Notes: generated from the letters alone by a model not told the origin. A stretch of 64,000 bases of DNA from Rhizobium terrae (GCF_003425685.1 NZ_QJKM01000003.1:1-64000); one strand, 5' to 3'; positions 16,307-25,719 are shown, numbered from the stretch's first letter. Program-made: numbers and translations.

Positions 16307-16585
16307 TCAGTCGTCGAGGTCGCGATAGGCCGACTGTGCCTGATGAAAGGTGGTCTGCTGGCGCGGCGCCTGGCCGGCCCCCAGGAGATCGAGCGAAACG
16401 CTGGCGGCAGGGATCATCAGATCAACATCGCCGGGGTCGCCGGCGTTTTCGGCGCGGCGGGTATTGCGGTCGGCATCGGCCTTCATGTCGGCCGCTTGGT
16501 CCTTCGGCGAAATGCGCCGGCCAGGCCTCAGGGCTTCCATCGCGATCGCGGCGGTATTCGCCGATATGCTAACCACAAGTGTCAT
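16307..16585 (-). CDS. Small hypothetical protein, 92 aa
   Basis: The sequence begins MTLVVSISANTAAIAMEALRP and ends APRQQTTFHQAQSAYRDLDD. It is rich in Ala, Asp and Gln, without membrane helices or known motifs. The C-terminal half (DVDLMIPAASVSLDLLGAGQ) looks ordered. ACAGGCGAC precedes the chosen start; a Met eight codons earlier has no ribosome site. It converges with the EAL gene and diverges from crcB. Function unknown; codon use resembles its neighbours, so I think it is real. Confidence 0.55.
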   Translation of the reverse strand: MTLVVSISANTAAIAMEALRPGRRISPKDQAADMKADADRNTRRAENAGDPGDVDLMIPAASVSLDLLGAGQAPRQQTTFHQAQSAYRDLDD

Positions 16586-16708
16586 GTCGCCTGTCACTAT
16601 TTTTCTCACATGATAAATAGTATGGCGAGCGGGCTTTGTTCCGCTTTAAGCAAAATGTCGGCATTTTATCGATATGACGATTTTCGCATCCGCGATACAC
16701 GGAAACCC

Positions 16709-17086
16709 ATGATCAACATCCTTCTCGTCGCCATCGGCGGAGCCTTCGGCTCCGTCTGCCGTTATCTCGTCGGGCTGTGGGCGCTACGCCAGTTCGGCCC
16801 GGGCTTCCCGTGGGGAACGCTTGCCGTCAATGTCGTCGGCTCGCTGGCGATCGGGTTCCTCAGCGAGATGATCATCCGCCGGTTCGACGGCTCGCCGGAG
16901 ATGCGCCTGCTGCTGATCACCGGCATGCTCGGCGGTTTTACCACCTTTTCGGCCTTCTCGCTGGATTTCGTGATTCTGCTCGAACGCAGCTCCACGTTCG
17001 CCGGCGCAACCTATGTGGTTGCCAGCGTGGCGATCTCGCTCGCTGCGGTCTTCGCCGGGCTGGCGCTCGGGCGGGTAATGCTCTAA
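16709..17086 (+). CDS. crcB: Fluoride channel CrcB/Fluc
   Basis: This 125-residue inner-membrane protein has four TM helices and works as an antiparallel dimer exporting fluoride. Family motifs are GGAFGSVCRY in helix 1, the Asn of WGTLAVNVVGSLAIGF in helix 2, and GMLGGFTTFSAFSLDF, which includes the sodium-site Gly-Thr and channel phenylalanines. The upstream sequence does not show a recognisable fluoride riboswitch. The ORF extends upstream to 16280 but only the last 125 codons match the family. rluC follows 38 bases downstream. Confidence 0.95.
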   Translation: MINILLVAIGGAFGSVCRYLVGLWALRQFGPGFPWGTLAVNVVGSLAIGFLSEMIIRRFDGSPEMRLLLITGMLGGFTTFSAFSLDFVILLERSSTFAGATYVVASVAISLAAVFAGLALGRVML

Positions 17087-17124
17087 AGGGCAGGACTGAT
17101 CACAGATAAGATGAAAGAGCTTTG

Positions 17125-18114
17125 ATGGCAGGCATCGAGCATATCCGCGTCGAGGCGGACGAGGCGGGCATGCGGCTCGACCGCTGGTTCAAGATCCACT
17201 ACCCGGGGCTCGGCTTCGGCGCACTGCAAAAGCTGCTGCGCTCCGGACAGGTGCGGGTCGACGGCGGCCGCGTGAAATCCGACGCCCGCGTGCAGCCGGG
17301 CCAGACGGTGCGCATTCCGCCGATCGAGGCGGACGCCAAGAAGACCGGCCCAATCGCCGGCAGGGATCTGAAACATTCGAGCGATTTCGAGCTTTTGTCG
17401 CGCATGGTGCTGCACGAGGACGAGAAGGTGATCGTCCTCAACAAGCCGGCAGGCCTTGCCGTACAGGGCGGCTCGGGCGTTTCGCGGCACATCGACCAGA
17501 TGCTCGACGCCTGGACGAACCACAAGGGCGAAAAGCCGCGGCTCGTCCACCGGCTCGACCGCGATACGTCCGGCGTGCTGGTGATCGCCCGCACCCGGGG
17601 TGCTGCGCAGAAGCTGACGGCCGCCTTCCGCGAGCGCGATACCAAGAAGACCTACTGGTCGCTGGTGAAGGGCGTGCCGCGCAAGCACGAGGACAAGATT
17701 TCAACCTGGCTCGTGAAGGAGCAGACGCCGGACGGCGACCGCATGCGGATCGCCAAACATGGCGAGGAGGGCGCCGATCATGCGGTGTCGTACTACCGCG
17801 TGCTGGAAACGGCGGCGCAGCGTCTCGCCTGGCTGGAAATGGAGCCCTATACCGGCCGCACCCATCAGCTGCGCGTCCATGCGCTGCATATCGGCCATCC
17901 GATCATCGGCGATCCGAAATATTTCATCGACGATCCGAACTGGGATTTCCCGGGCGGTATCCAGAAGCGGCTGCATCTGCATGCCCGCCATATCGACATT
18001 CCGCATCCTTCCGGCGGGCGGCTGAAGGTCACTGCACCATTGCCGCCGCATATGGTTCAGAGCTGGAACCTGCTCGGCTTCGACATGGAAAACGGCTTGA
18101 GAGACGACGACTGA
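17125..18114 (+). CDS. rluC: Pseudouridine synthase, RluA/RluC family
   Basis: The 329-residue enzyme isomerises specific uridines of 23S rRNA. It has an N-terminal S4 RNA-binding domain (GMRLDRWFKIHYPGLGFGALQKLLRSGQVRVDG) and the catalytic motif RLVHRLDRDTSGVLVIAR, whose first Asp is the nucleophile. Further motifs are YTGRTHQLRVHALHIGHPIIGD and LHARHIDIPHP. It resembles RluC, but RluD-like specificity cannot be excluded. Its stop codon overlaps the next ATG by one base (TGATG), so it is coupled to the HAD phosphatase gene. Confidence 0.9.
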   Translation: MAGIEHIRVEADEAGMRLDRWFKIHYPGLGFGALQKLLRSGQVRVDGGRVKSDARVQPGQTVRIPPIEADAKKTGPIAGRDLKHSSDFELLSRMVLHEDEKVIVLNKPAGLAVQGGSGVSRHIDQMLDAWTNHKGEKPRLVHRLDRDTSGVLVIARTRGAAQKLTAAFRERDTKKTYWSLVKGVPRKHEDKISTWLVKEQTPDGDRMRIAKHGEEGADHAVSYYRVLETAAQRLAWLEMEPYTGRTHQLRVHALHIGHPIIGDPKYFIDDPNWDFPGGIQKRLHLHARHIDIPHPSGGRLKVTAPLPPHMVQSWNLLGFDMENGLRDDD

Positions 18115-18767
18115 TGAAACTCGTTCTTTTCGATTGCGACGGTACGTTGGTCGACAGCGCCGCGCTTATCCACGAAACGATGCGCCGCACGTTTGAGAAA
18201 TTCGACAAGCCGGAACCCGGATTCGAAGATACCAAAGCGATCATCGGGCTGACGCTCGACATCGCCATCGCCCGCATGCAGGGCAAGCAGCATGCGGACG
18301 AAGAGGCTGTCGAGATGATGGCCTATTACAAGTCGCTGTTTTCCGTCGTCCGGCAGGACCTTAACTACCGGGAGCCGCTGTTCGACGGCATCCGCGACGT
18401 GATCGATGTGATCGGGCCGCGCGAGGATCTGCTGATCGGAGCCGTTACCGGCAAGTCCCGGCGCGGGCTGAAGCTCGTGATGGAGACGCACGGCTTCGAC
18501 AAGTATTTCGTCGTCGGGCGCACGGCGGACGATTGTCCTTCGAAACCTCACCCGGCAATGGTGACGGAATGCTGCGACGAGACCGGCATGAAACCGTCGG
18601 ACACCCTTGTCATCGGCGATGCCATTTACGATATGCAGATGGCGAAGGCGGCCGGTGCCACCGCGATCGGTGTTGCCTGGGGTTATGCCTCGGTGCCCGA
18701 GCTGAAAGAAGCCGGAGCCGATGCGATCGTCCATCATCCGCGCGAGCTACTCGCCCATATCGGCTGA
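18114..18767 (+). CDS. HAD-family phosphatase (Gph-like)
   Basis: The 217-residue hydrolase shows HAD motif I as VLFDCDGTLVDSA, motif II as GAVTGKS, and motif III/IV as KPHP then VIGDAIYDMQMAKAAGA. An alpha-helical cap lies between motif I and II. It is the phosphoglycolate-phosphatase-like subfamily; the physiological substrate is unknown. It overlaps rluC by one base and is followed 27 bases later by the ATP12 gene, so the three form one likely operon. Confidence 0.88.
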   Translation: MKLVLFDCDGTLVDSAALIHETMRRTFEKFDKPEPGFEDTKAIIGLTLDIAIARMQGKQHADEEAVEMMAYYKSLFSVVRQDLNYREPLFDGIRDVIDVIGPREDLLIGAVTGKSRRGLKLVMETHGFDKYFVVGRTADDCPSKPHPAMVTECCDETGMKPSDTLVIGDAIYDMQMAKAAGATAIGVAWGYASVPELKEAGADAIVHHPRELLAHIG

Positions 18768-18794
18768 AAACCTGCGGACAATTAGGCCTATACC

Positions 18795-19586
18795 ATGCGT
18801 GACATCTTTCCCGATCCATCCGACGTCCTGAGCCATCAGGACCCGACGCGCCGGGCGCAGATCCAGATGCAGAAGCCGCTTCCGAAACGCTTCTATACGG
18901 AAGTTTCCGTCGCGGAGGGCGAGGGCGGGCATGCGATCCAGCTCGACGGCAAGCCGGTCAGGACACCGGCCCGCAACGGCCTCGTGGCGCCGACTGCGCG
19001 GCTGGCGGAGCTGATCCGCGACGAATGGGCAAACCAGGTGGACGTGATCGATCCCGGCACCATGCCGGTGACGCGGCTCGTCAACACGGCGATCGACGGG
19101 ATCGCACCGGACACCCAGCCGGTTTTCGAGGACATCCTGCGTTTTTCGTCGAGCGACATGCTCTGCTACCGCGCCGAGGGGCCTGCGAACCTGGTCGCGC
19201 GCCAGAACGAACGCTGGGACCCGATCATCGACTGGGCCGCGAGCACGCTCGGGGCACGCTTCATCCTGATCGAAGGCATCATGCCGCAGGAGCAGCCGAA
19301 GGAGGCGATAGCCGCCTTCGCGGTGACGCTCAGGAAATACGATACGGCGATCGAACTTGCCGTGCTGCACACGGTGACGACGCTGACGGGCTCGGCGATC
19401 CTGGCGCTTGCCTTCGCGGAAGGACGGATTACCGGCGAGGAGGCCTGGACGCTCGCCCATCTCGACGAGGACTGGACCAACGAGCATTGGGGTACCGACG
19501 CGGAAGCCGAGCATCGGCGCGCCAAACGGCATGACGAGATGCAGGCGGCCACCGCAGTTTTTCTTGCATTGAGACCGGCCGCTTAA
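18795..19586 (+). CDS. ATP12-family F1-ATPase assembly chaperone
   Basis: The 263-residue protein contains the ATP12 pattern: KPLPKRFYTEVSVAEGEGGHAIQLDGKPVRTPA near the N terminus, LIRDEWANQ, PVTRLVNTAIDG, RFSSSDMLCYRAEGP and RQNERWDPIIDW. In mitochondria ATP12 binds the free alpha subunit of F1 during assembly; alphaproteobacteria keep the ancestral form. It follows rluC and the HAD gene. Start and length are normal. Confidence 0.93.
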   Translation: MRDIFPDPSDVLSHQDPTRRAQIQMQKPLPKRFYTEVSVAEGEGGHAIQLDGKPVRTPARNGLVAPTARLAELIRDEWANQVDVIDPGTMPVTRLVNTAIDGIAPDTQPVFEDILRFSSSDMLCYRAEGPANLVARQNERWDPIIDWAASTLGARFILIEGIMPQEQPKEAIAAFAVTLRKYDTAIELAVLHTVTTLTGSAILALAFAEGRITGEEAWTLAHLDEDWTNEHWGTDAEAEHRRAKRHDEMQAATAVFLALRPAA

Positions 19587-19642
19587 TGCTTCTCTAACCC
19601 TGTCTGGAGGAACATCGGGAACCGTCACTTTCGGGTTCCTCC

Positions 19643-20134
19643 ATGTTCCGCTGCGTCCTTCGTTTTGTCCTGATCCTGCTGGCGGTGCTGCCGTTGACGG
19701 CGTTTCGCATGCCGGCGGGCAACGAAGCCCGGGAAAAACTGCTTTATGACGTGCGGGGCGCCTTCGTGACCGCGCGGCCCACCGTGCCCCAGGGACTGGT
19801 GATCGCCACCGACATGCTGGTGGACGAGGCGATCCGCTCGACGGTGCGCAAGACCATGCTGCCGCGGACGATCATCTCGGTGCGCATCGAGGAGACGTCG
19901 CACATGCCGCTGATGATCGGTAGCCGCCATGAGGCGCGCGTGACCGTCAAGGCGATCTCGGTGTCGACCGGCGAGCCGATCGCCGAAGGCACGTTCAGGA
20001 CATCGCTCTTCCTGCTCGACGGCGGTGAGGCCGACAAGGCGCTCGCCGAAAGGATCGCCGACCGGATCACCAGCGAGTTCCGCCTGGACGGCCAAGGCGG
20101 GCGCCCGGCGATCGCCAGCGCGCTGTTTCCTTGA
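19643..20134 (+). CDS. Hypothetical exported protein, 163 aa
   Basis: A hydrophobic N terminus (MFRCVLRFVLILLAVLPLTAF) predicts a signal peptide or anchor. The mature part contains ISVRIEETSHMPLMIGSRHEARVTVKAISVSTGEPIAEGTF, with alternating strands like a small beta-rich periplasmic domain. I do not recognise a family. It lies 56 bases after the ATP12 gene on the same strand and may be co-transcribed. Confidence 0.7.
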   Translation: MFRCVLRFVLILLAVLPLTAFRMPAGNEAREKLLYDVRGAFVTARPTVPQGLVIATDMLVDEAIRSTVRKTMLPRTIISVRIEETSHMPLMIGSRHEARVTVKAISVSTGEPIAEGTFRTSLFLLDGGEADKALAERIADRITSEFRLDGQGGRPAIASALFP

Positions 20135-20208
20135 TGATCAGGACAAGTGTTTGCGGTATCGAGTGGATCAGCGTTTGACGGAACATGTCCTCTTCAAGGG
20201 ACTTTGCC

Positions 20209-21042
20209 TTATCTCAGCCGCTCCGCGTGCCAGCGCAGGTGATCGTCCATGAAGGTCGAGATGAAGTAATAGGAGTGGTCGTAGCGCTCGTGCATGCGGA
20301 GCGTGAGTGCGATATCCGTGCCTTTGATCGCTTCCTCGAACAGCCAGGGGCGCAGGCCGTTTTCGAGGAAGCCGTCGGCCTTGCCCTGATCGATCAGGAA
20401 TTCCGGAAAGCGGGCGCCGTCCTTCACCAGCGCGCAGGCGTCGTATCGGCGCCATGCGGTCCTGTCCGTTCCCAGATATTTTTCGAAGGCGGGAGCGGAC
20501 CAGTCGGCGGTGGAGGGTTCGACGATCGGTGCGAAAGCCGAGCAGCTCCTGAAGCGTCCGGGGTTCTTCAACGCGATGGTCATGGCGCCGTGACCGCCCA
20601 TGGAATGGCCGAAAATACCTTGACGTCCCATGTCCATGCGAAAGTGTTGACTTACGAAGTTGGGTAGTTCCTCGGTGATGTAGGTGTACATCCGGTAGTG
20701 CTGGTCCCAGGGCTTCTCGGTGGCGTCGAGATAGAAACCGGCCCCCTTGCCCATCTGCCAGTTGGTGAGTTCGTCCGGCACGTCGTTGCCGCGCGGGCTC
20801 ACATCCGGGCAGACGACGATCAAGCCGAGTTCGGCGGCGAGACGGCGATACTCGCCTTTTTCCATGACGTTCGCATGGGTGCAGGTGAGGCCGGAGAGAT
20901 ACCAGAGAACCGGGCAGGGCTCTCCGATCGCCTTCGGCGGCACGAAGACGGCAAAGGTCATCTCGCAATTGCAGGCCTCCGAATCGTGCTGGAAGACGCC
21001 CTGCATGCCGCCGAATGCGGTGTTCTGGGAAAGGACCTTCAT
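20209..21042 (-). CDS. fghA: S-formylglutathione hydrolase
   Basis: The 277-residue serine hydrolase releases formate and glutathione from S-formylglutathione, the last step of glutathione-dependent formaldehyde detoxification. The nucleophile elbow is GIFGHSMGGHGAM; the N-terminal half has MTFAVFVPPKA and PVLWYLSGLTCTHANVMEKGEYRRLAAELG, and the C terminus has HERYDHSYYFISTFMDDHL with the catalytic His. Length is typical. The partner dehydrogenase gene adhC is 1.5 kb away on the same strand, separated by three unrelated genes. Confidence 0.95.
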   Translation of the reverse strand: MKVLSQNTAFGGMQGVFQHDSEACNCEMTFAVFVPPKAIGEPCPVLWYLSGLTCTHANVMEKGEYRRLAAELGLIVVCPDVSPRGNDVPDELTNWQMGKGAGFYLDATEKPWDQHYRMYTYITEELPNFVSQHFRMDMGRQGIFGHSMGGHGAMTIALKNPGRFRSCSAFAPIVEPSTADWSAPAFEKYLGTDRTAWRRYDACALVKDGARFPEFLIDQGKADGFLENGLRPWLFEEAIKGTDIALTLRMHERYDHSYYFISTFMDDHLRWHAERLR

Positions 21043-21056
21043 GGGAAACTCCGAGA

Positions 21057-21719
21057 TTATTGTCCCATCGAGACCACGGCGTTGACGGCCGCGGCGACGA
21101 GCACGGTGTTGAAAAAGAACGAGACGACGGCATGCAGGAGGTTGATCCTGCGCATCCCGGTGGAGGTGATCGTCGTGTCCGACGTCTGCGCCGTCATGCC
21201 GATCACGAAGGAGAAGTAGAGAAAATCATAGGCGCCGGGATCGTCGGTCTCCGGGAAGTCGAGGCCGCCGCGCCTGGCGTCGTTTTCCTCCTCCTGTTCG
21301 GCCGGCCGCCAGTAGAGATGGGCATAATGCAAGGCAAACATCGTATGGATCGTCAGCCAGCCGAACACGACCGATGCAAAGGCGAGCGAGACTTCCGCCA
21401 GGCTGGCGGGTCTTGCGCTGTTCAGGGCCTCGAAAAGCGCGATGACGGCGGTGACCACGGCAAACAGCGTCACGGCCAGGATGACCGGGGCGGGCTCATC
21501 GTCGTTCTGTCCCTTGGCCTTCAGCGCCGCGCCATCGAGATGTGGGATCCGCATCGCGATCATGGCGAGGTAGATCAGAAAGAAAACGATCGCCGCGGCG
21601 CCGGGCGCAAGATGCGGCGCATAGGTGAGCAGAAACGGCAGACAGACGAGCGACGCGATGGTGCCGGCGAAGAACGGCCCGTGCCGGTGATGCTTCAGGG
21701 TCGACCAGTGGCTCGGCAT
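21057..21719 (-). CDS. DUF1345 membrane protein
   Basis: The 220-residue protein has four to five TM helices, including FFAGTIASLVCLPFLLTY and ILAVTLFAVVTAVIALFEAL. The signature DUF1345 region is FGWLTIHTMFALHYAHLYW, then DPGAYDFLYFSFVIGMTAQTSD, then RRINLLHAVVSFFFNTVLVA. The function of the family is unknown; it is related to small channel-like membrane proteins. GGAA before MPSHWSTLKHH supports the start. It is 14 bases upstream of fghA on the same strand. Confidence 0.88.
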   Translation of the reverse strand: MPSHWSTLKHHRHGPFFAGTIASLVCLPFLLTYAPHLAPGAAAIVFFLIYLAMIAMRIPHLDGAALKAKGQNDDEPAPVILAVTLFAVVTAVIALFEALNSARPASLAEVSLAFASVVFGWLTIHTMFALHYAHLYWRPAEQEEENDARRGGLDFPETDDPGAYDFLYFSFVIGMTAQTSDTTITSTGMRRINLLHAVVSFFFNTVLVAAAVNAVVSMGQ

Positions 21720-21735
21720 GGCGGCTTCCGATATC

Positions 21736-22206
21736 TCAAGGGCCGGATCCGGGGCCAGGTTGAGGACCGGATTTGGCGCGCCGGCAGAGGCGGTCCAGTA
21801 CTTCGAGAAATTTAGACCGGTCGCGCGATGCAAAGGCCGCGTTGTAACCCTTGCTCTCGCCGGTTTCCCTCAGATGTGCACCGAGATCACGCATGGCGCT
21901 GGCCATGCCGATATTGGTTTCGTCGAAGATGCGGCCGGTCGGGCCGGTGACGAGTGCGCCTGTCGCAACACATCGGCCGGCAAGCGGCACGTCGGCGGTC
22001 ACGACGATGTCACCCGGGCCGGCGCGTTCGGCGATCCAGTTGTCAGCCGCATCGAAGCCTGCGGAAACGATGACATTGTGCACCATCGGATCACGCGAAG
22101 GACGCAGGCCGGAATTGGCGACGAAGGTGACCTCGAGGCCGTGGCGTTCGGCCACCTTCAGGATTTCAGGCTTCACCGGGCAAGCGTCCGCATCGACATA
22201 GATCAT
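21736..22206 (-). CDS. YaiI/YqxD family protein (DUF188)
   Basis: The 156-residue protein has the family start MIYVDADACPVKPEILKVAERHG followed by VTFVANSGLR, the IVVTADVPLAGRCVATGA loop and ETNIGMASAMRDLGAHLRETG. The fold is PIN/NYN-like with conserved acidic residues (Asp5, Asp7), suggesting a nuclease, but no activity is established. The C terminus is a short Gly/Pro tail (RAKSGPQPGPGSGP). It lies 16 bases upstream of the DUF1345 gene. Confidence 0.9.
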   Translation of the reverse strand: MIYVDADACPVKPEILKVAERHGLEVTFVANSGLRPSRDPMVHNVIVSAGFDAADNWIAERAGPGDIVVTADVPLAGRCVATGALVTGPTGRIFDETNIGMASAMRDLGAHLRETGESKGYNAAFASRDRSKFLEVLDRLCRRAKSGPQPGPGSGP

Positions 22207-22264
22207 GCTGTCGTCGTTCTCTCAGTGATGCAATGCGCGAGAGGCGGAGCCGTGCGGATGTCTC

Positions 22265-22453
22265 TCAGGCCATCGCCGTGGTCTGATCGTCCGTGGTTGC
22301 CCCCGGCGCATTCTTCTTGATGGATTCGATGGCCGCGACGGCGGACGCCTTTGCGGAATAACCTTCCGACGAGAACAATGTCTGGCCGTTGGACGCCTTG
22401 AAACGGAACCGGAATTCGCCGGCCTTGTCCTTGTAGATCTCGAATTTGTACAT
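22265..22453 (-). CDS. YegP-family DUF1508 protein
   Basis: The 62-residue protein carries one DUF1508 repeat: KFEIYKDKAGEFRFRFKASNGQTLFSSEGYSAKASAVAAIESIKKNAP. This is a short beta-beta-alpha module of unknown role found singly or in tandem. It has a short polar tail. AAAGGA lies upstream of the ATG. It is located between adhC and yaiI. Confidence 0.88.
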   Translation of the reverse strand: MYKFEIYKDKAGEFRFRFKASNGQTLFSSEGYSAKASAVAAIESIKKNAPGATTDDQTTAMA

Positions 22454-22521
22454 ATGGATGTCCTTTCAATACGACGGGCGGATAATAGAGGCGATTTGTT
22501 CCAGAATACAAGCCGGTGGGA

Positions 22522-23649
22522 TCAGTAGATCACCACGGAGCGAATGCTTTCGCCGCCGTGCATCAGTTCGAAACCCTTGTTGATATCTTCGAGCGGCATG
22601 GTGTGGGTGATCATCGGATCGATCTCGATCTTGCCCTCCATGTACCAGTCGACGATCTTCGGCACGTCGGTGCGGCCGCGTGCGCCACCGAAGGCGGTGC
22701 CCATCCACGTGCGGCCGGTGACAAGCTGGAAGGGCCGCGTCGAGATTTCCTGACCAGCGCCGGCGACACCGATGATGACCGACTTGCCCCAGCCACGGTG
22801 GGACGATTCGAGCGCCTGACGCATGACCTTCGTATTGCCCGTGCAGTCGAAGGTATAGTCGGCGCCGCCGATCTGGTCTGCGCCGCGCTTGGTCATGTTG
22901 ACGAGATAGGGCACGATGTCTTCGCCGACGTCCTTCGGATTGACGAAATGGGTCATGCCGAAGCGTTCGCCCCAGGCCTTCTTGTCGTTGTTGAGGTCGA
23001 CGCCGATGATCATGTCGGCGCCAGCAAGCCGCAGGCCCTGGATGACATTGAGGCCGATACCGCCGAGACCGAAGACGATCGCCGTCGCGCCGATTTCCAC
23101 CCTGGCGGTATTGATGACCGCGCCGATGCCGGTGGTGACGCCGCAGCCGATGTAGCAGACCTTGTCGAAGGGGGCGTCCGGGTTGATCTTCGCGACGGCG
23201 ATCTCCGGCAGGACCGTATAGTTCGCGAAGGTCGAGCAGCCCATGTAATGATGGATCCTGTCCTTGCCGATCGAGAAGCGCGACGTTCCATCGGGCATGA
23301 GACCCTGGCCCTGGGTGGAGCGAATCGCGGTGCAGAGATTGGTCTTGCGGGACAGGCACGAGGGGCATTCGCGGCATTCCGGCGTGTAGAGCGGAATGAC
23401 GTGGTCGCCCTTCTTCACCGAGGTGACGCCCGGACCGACATCGACGACGATGCCGGCACCTTCATGGCCGAGGATCGCGGGGAAGAGGCCTTCCGGATCG
23501 GCGCCCGACAGCGTGAAATCGTCGGTGTGGCAGATACCGGTCGCCTTCACCTCGATCAGCACTTCGCCGGCGCGCGGGCCTTCGAGCTGCACGGTCATCA
23601 CTTCGAGCGGTTTTCCAGCCTGGACGGCGACTGCGGCGCGGACATCCAT
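22522..23649 (-). CDS. adhC: S-(hydroxymethyl)glutathione dehydrogenase / class III alcohol dehydrogenase
   Basis: The 375-residue zinc enzyme oxidises S-hydroxymethylglutathione to S-formylglutathione with NAD. Catalytic zinc ligands are in ATGICHTD and GHEGAGIV; the structural zinc cysteines are in [15 protein letters not shown]. The cofactor site is [16 protein letters not shown]. FghA (20209-21042) performs the next step. The start [24 protein letters not shown] is standard for the family. Confidence 0.96.
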   Translation of the reverse strand: MDVRAAVAVQAGKPLEVMTVQLEGPRAGEVLIEVKATGICHTDDFTLSGADPEGLFPAILGHEGAGIVVDVGPGVTSVKKGDHVIPLYTPECRECPSCLSRKTNLCTAIRSTQGQGLMPDGTSRFSIGKDRIHHYMGCSTFANYTVLPEIAVAKINPDAPFDKVCYIGCGVTTGIGAVINTARVEIGATAIVFGLGGIGLNVIQGLRLAGADMIIGVDLNNDKKAWGERFGMTHFVNPKDVGEDIVPYLVNMTKRGADQIGGADYTFDCTGNTKVMRQALESSHRGWGKSVIIGVAGAGQEISTRPFQLVTGRTWMGTAFGGARGRTDVPKIVDWYMEGKIEIDPMITHTMPLEDINKGFELMHGGESIRSVVIY

Positions 23650-23768
23650 AGTGTCTCTCCCCTGGTGCTTCAGAATCTGCGTTCATTCGGCGCGGACTTT
23701 GGCATGGCGGGGTGTCCCCGCTCAAGCCGGAACCGGCCGCTGGAGGTCGCAAAAAGGCGGGAGCACGC

Positions 23769-24383
23769 TCAAGGCTGGATGAGCGGCACGTGTGGTGAAG
23801 CGGTGCGAGGAACGAGGCCGGTCAGGCGAGGATCGTCCAGCACCTCGACCATCAGCGCATAGGGCTTGAAACCGGAACGCTGGTAGAAGGGAAGCGCTGC
23901 CGCCGAATCGAAATGGCAGGTATGCACCCAGAAACGGCGGATCGGCCTCGCCCAGGCCTTTTCGATCGCCCAGTTCATCAGGAAACGGCCGCCGCCCTTG
24001 CCGATCGCCTCGGCGATCAGCCCGAAGAAGGACAGTTCGCACTCGCCTTCCTGGCGGAAATCGAGTTCGAGCAGGCCGATCCGGCGCCCGCCATCCTCCA
24101 GGACATAGACCTCCACGCCGGGATCGTTCAGGATCGCCGAAAGCTCGTCATCGGCCATGGCAAGGCGGGAAACCCACATCCAGTTTTCCCCGACGGCCCG
24201 GAAGAGCGCCCGGTATGCGGCCAGTTCCGACGGCATCAAACGCTTCAGGGCCAGGGTTTCCGGCGCCCGGGCGGTCTTTCCCGTGGGCCGCACCAGCATT
24301 TCGAGACAGGTCACGACCGTTGCAAGCTTGCCCGGCGGGACGGGAAAATAGCCAAGGGGAAGGGCGGTGTGTTCGCTTTTCAT
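23769..24383 (-). CDS. GNAT family N-acetyltransferase
   Basis: The 204-residue protein has a GNAT core from about residue 45 (TLALKRLMPSELAAYRALFRAVGENWMW). Acetyl-CoA-binding elements are GLLELDFRQEGECELSFFGLIAEAIGKGGGRFLMNWAIEKAW, and the final strand is FYQRSGFKPYA. The N-terminal 40 residues are an extra segment. Start MKSEHTALPLGYF has AAGG five bases upstream. Substrate unknown. Confidence 0.88.
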   Translation of the reverse strand: MKSEHTALPLGYFPVPPGKLATVVTCLEMLVRPTGKTARAPETLALKRLMPSELAAYRALFRAVGENWMWVSRLAMADDELSAILNDPGVEVYVLEDGGRRIGLLELDFRQEGECELSFFGLIAEAIGKGGGRFLMNWAIEKAWARPIRRFWVHTCHFDSAAALPFYQRSGFKPYALMVEVLDDPRLTGLVPRTASPHVPLIQP

Positions 24384-24441
24384 ACAACCTTTGGAGCGGT
24401 TTCGAGCCGCAGAGTCAATGGCATGGACAGTCAAGGATGCG

Positions 24442-25719
24442 TCAATGGCCGAACAGCCTATCGCAGGCAAAGACAATCGCGTAGGAGTGGATGGAAACCG
24501 CGGCATAAAGGCCGAAGCCCGCCATAAGCCGCTCCGCCGGGTGCATCGGTTCGAGCTGCTCGCGCGGCTTGATCGAAACGGCCCCCATCAGGCTGATCAG
24601 GGTGAAGACGGCAAGTGTGGCGATCAGCGCAGTGGCGGAAAGACCGATCCGGAAACCGACCCAGAGCATCAGCAGCGTGATGCCGAAGCTGGCGATGAGG
24701 AGCAGGTTGCGGCTCGTGAAGATCTGGCGCAGCACCTGACCGCCGTCGAAGCGGTGCATGGGCAGGAGGTTGAGAAGATTAAAGGCGCCGAGGATCAGCA
24801 GGAAGACGAGCGCCGGCTGCCGCAGGCCGCCGAGCGACAGGAAGCGGCCGGTGGAAAGCTCATGCGCGGAGATGATGATCGGCACCAGGAAAGCGGACAT
24901 GCCGGCGCCCATCAGGGCGCAGGTCGCGACTTCAAACCGGCTATTATAGGGCCGTCCGCCGATTGCGATTCCCCCGAGCAGCGGCACGAAGATCATCCTG
25001 ACCCTTTCATGGCCGAAGGCCCGGTAGGCGACCATGTGGCCGAGTTCGTGGAAGACGATCACCAGCGTCAGGGCGGCCGAGATCGCAAGGCCTGCGGCGG
25101 TGAGCCCGAAGAAAGGCCAGAGCAGCAGCGTCGAAAGGAGCGCCAGGAAAAACTGGGTCGCCGGATGTTCGACGAGCCCGCCGGTGCGCGGCTGCCCGTC
25201 CTTCAGCCAGGCGGCGAGCGAGGAAAGCTCGCGGCGCATCGTGAAATAGCGGAACAGATAGACCGCAAGCCCGCGATAGCTGTCCGTCTGGGCGAAGGTG
25301 ATCGTCGCGCCGCCGGCGGCGGTGGAGACGGAGCGGCGTTCCTCGAAATCGTTCCAGAACGACAGATCGAGGGCGGTGTCGTCGATTACGCGGGCGCGGC
25401 TTTCGTAGGTGCCCTCCGCGGCATCGATGCGATCTTCGACTTCGAATACCCGTCCGATCGGCTGGCCGCGGCGGTCGGGATGGCGGTAGGCGACCCGGAT
25501 GCGGCCTTTCCCACCATCCTCGTGCCGGCTCGACAAGATTGCCGGGTTCCAGCTCGCCTCTTCGCCGCCCGGGTGGACCGCCTCCCACAGGCGTTCCGGG
25601 CTCGCCTCGAGCCGGCGGCTGAGCGTTATGGTGCGGCGACCGACCGGTGCGGCCATCATCAGCCAGATGAGGCCGAGATTGAGCGTCAGCAGCACGACGG
25701 CGGAAACGATGGACGTCAC
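24442..25719 (-). CDS. M50-type membrane metalloprotease with N-terminal SRPBCC-like region
   Basis: The 425-residue protein begins with a TM helix (VVLLTLNLGLIWLMMAAPVG). A soluble lipid-binding-like domain follows (RRLEASPERLWEAVHPG ... ALDLSFWNDFEE). The second half is a site-2 protease-like core with the zinc motif VIVFHELGHMVAYRAFGHE and the distal aspartate in LLNLLPMHRFDGGQV. Proteases of this family cut substrates within the membrane. A GTG start at 25719 is preferred because AGGAG is seven bases upstream; an upstream ATG at 25761 lacks this. The domain combination is uncommon and the substrate is unknown. Confidence 0.85.
   Translation of the reverse strand: MTSIVSAVVLLTLNLGLIWLMMAAPVGRRTITLSRRLEASPERLWEAVHPGGEEASWNPAILSSRHEDGGKGRIRVAYRHPDRRGQPIGRVFEVEDRIDAAEGTYESRARVIDDTALDLSFWNDFEERRSVSTAAGGATITFAQTDSYRGLAVYLFRYFTMRRELSSLAAWLKDGQPRTGGLVEHPATQFFLALLSTLLLWPFFGLTAAGLAISAALTLVIVFHELGHMVAYRAFGHERVRMIFVPLLGGIAIGGRPYNSRFEVATCALMGAGMSAFLVPIIISAHELSTGRFLSLGGLRQPALVFLLILGAFNLLNLLPMHRFDGGQVLRQIFTSRNLLLIASFGITLLMLWVGFRIGLSATALIATLAVFTLISLMGAVSIKPREQLEPMHPAERLMAGFGLYAAVSIHSYAIVFACDRLFGH

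Noticed and set aside
16586..16708. Fluoride riboswitch in front of crcB
   Set aside because: I could not find the conserved crcB motif elements in this region; only short AT-rich dyads are present.
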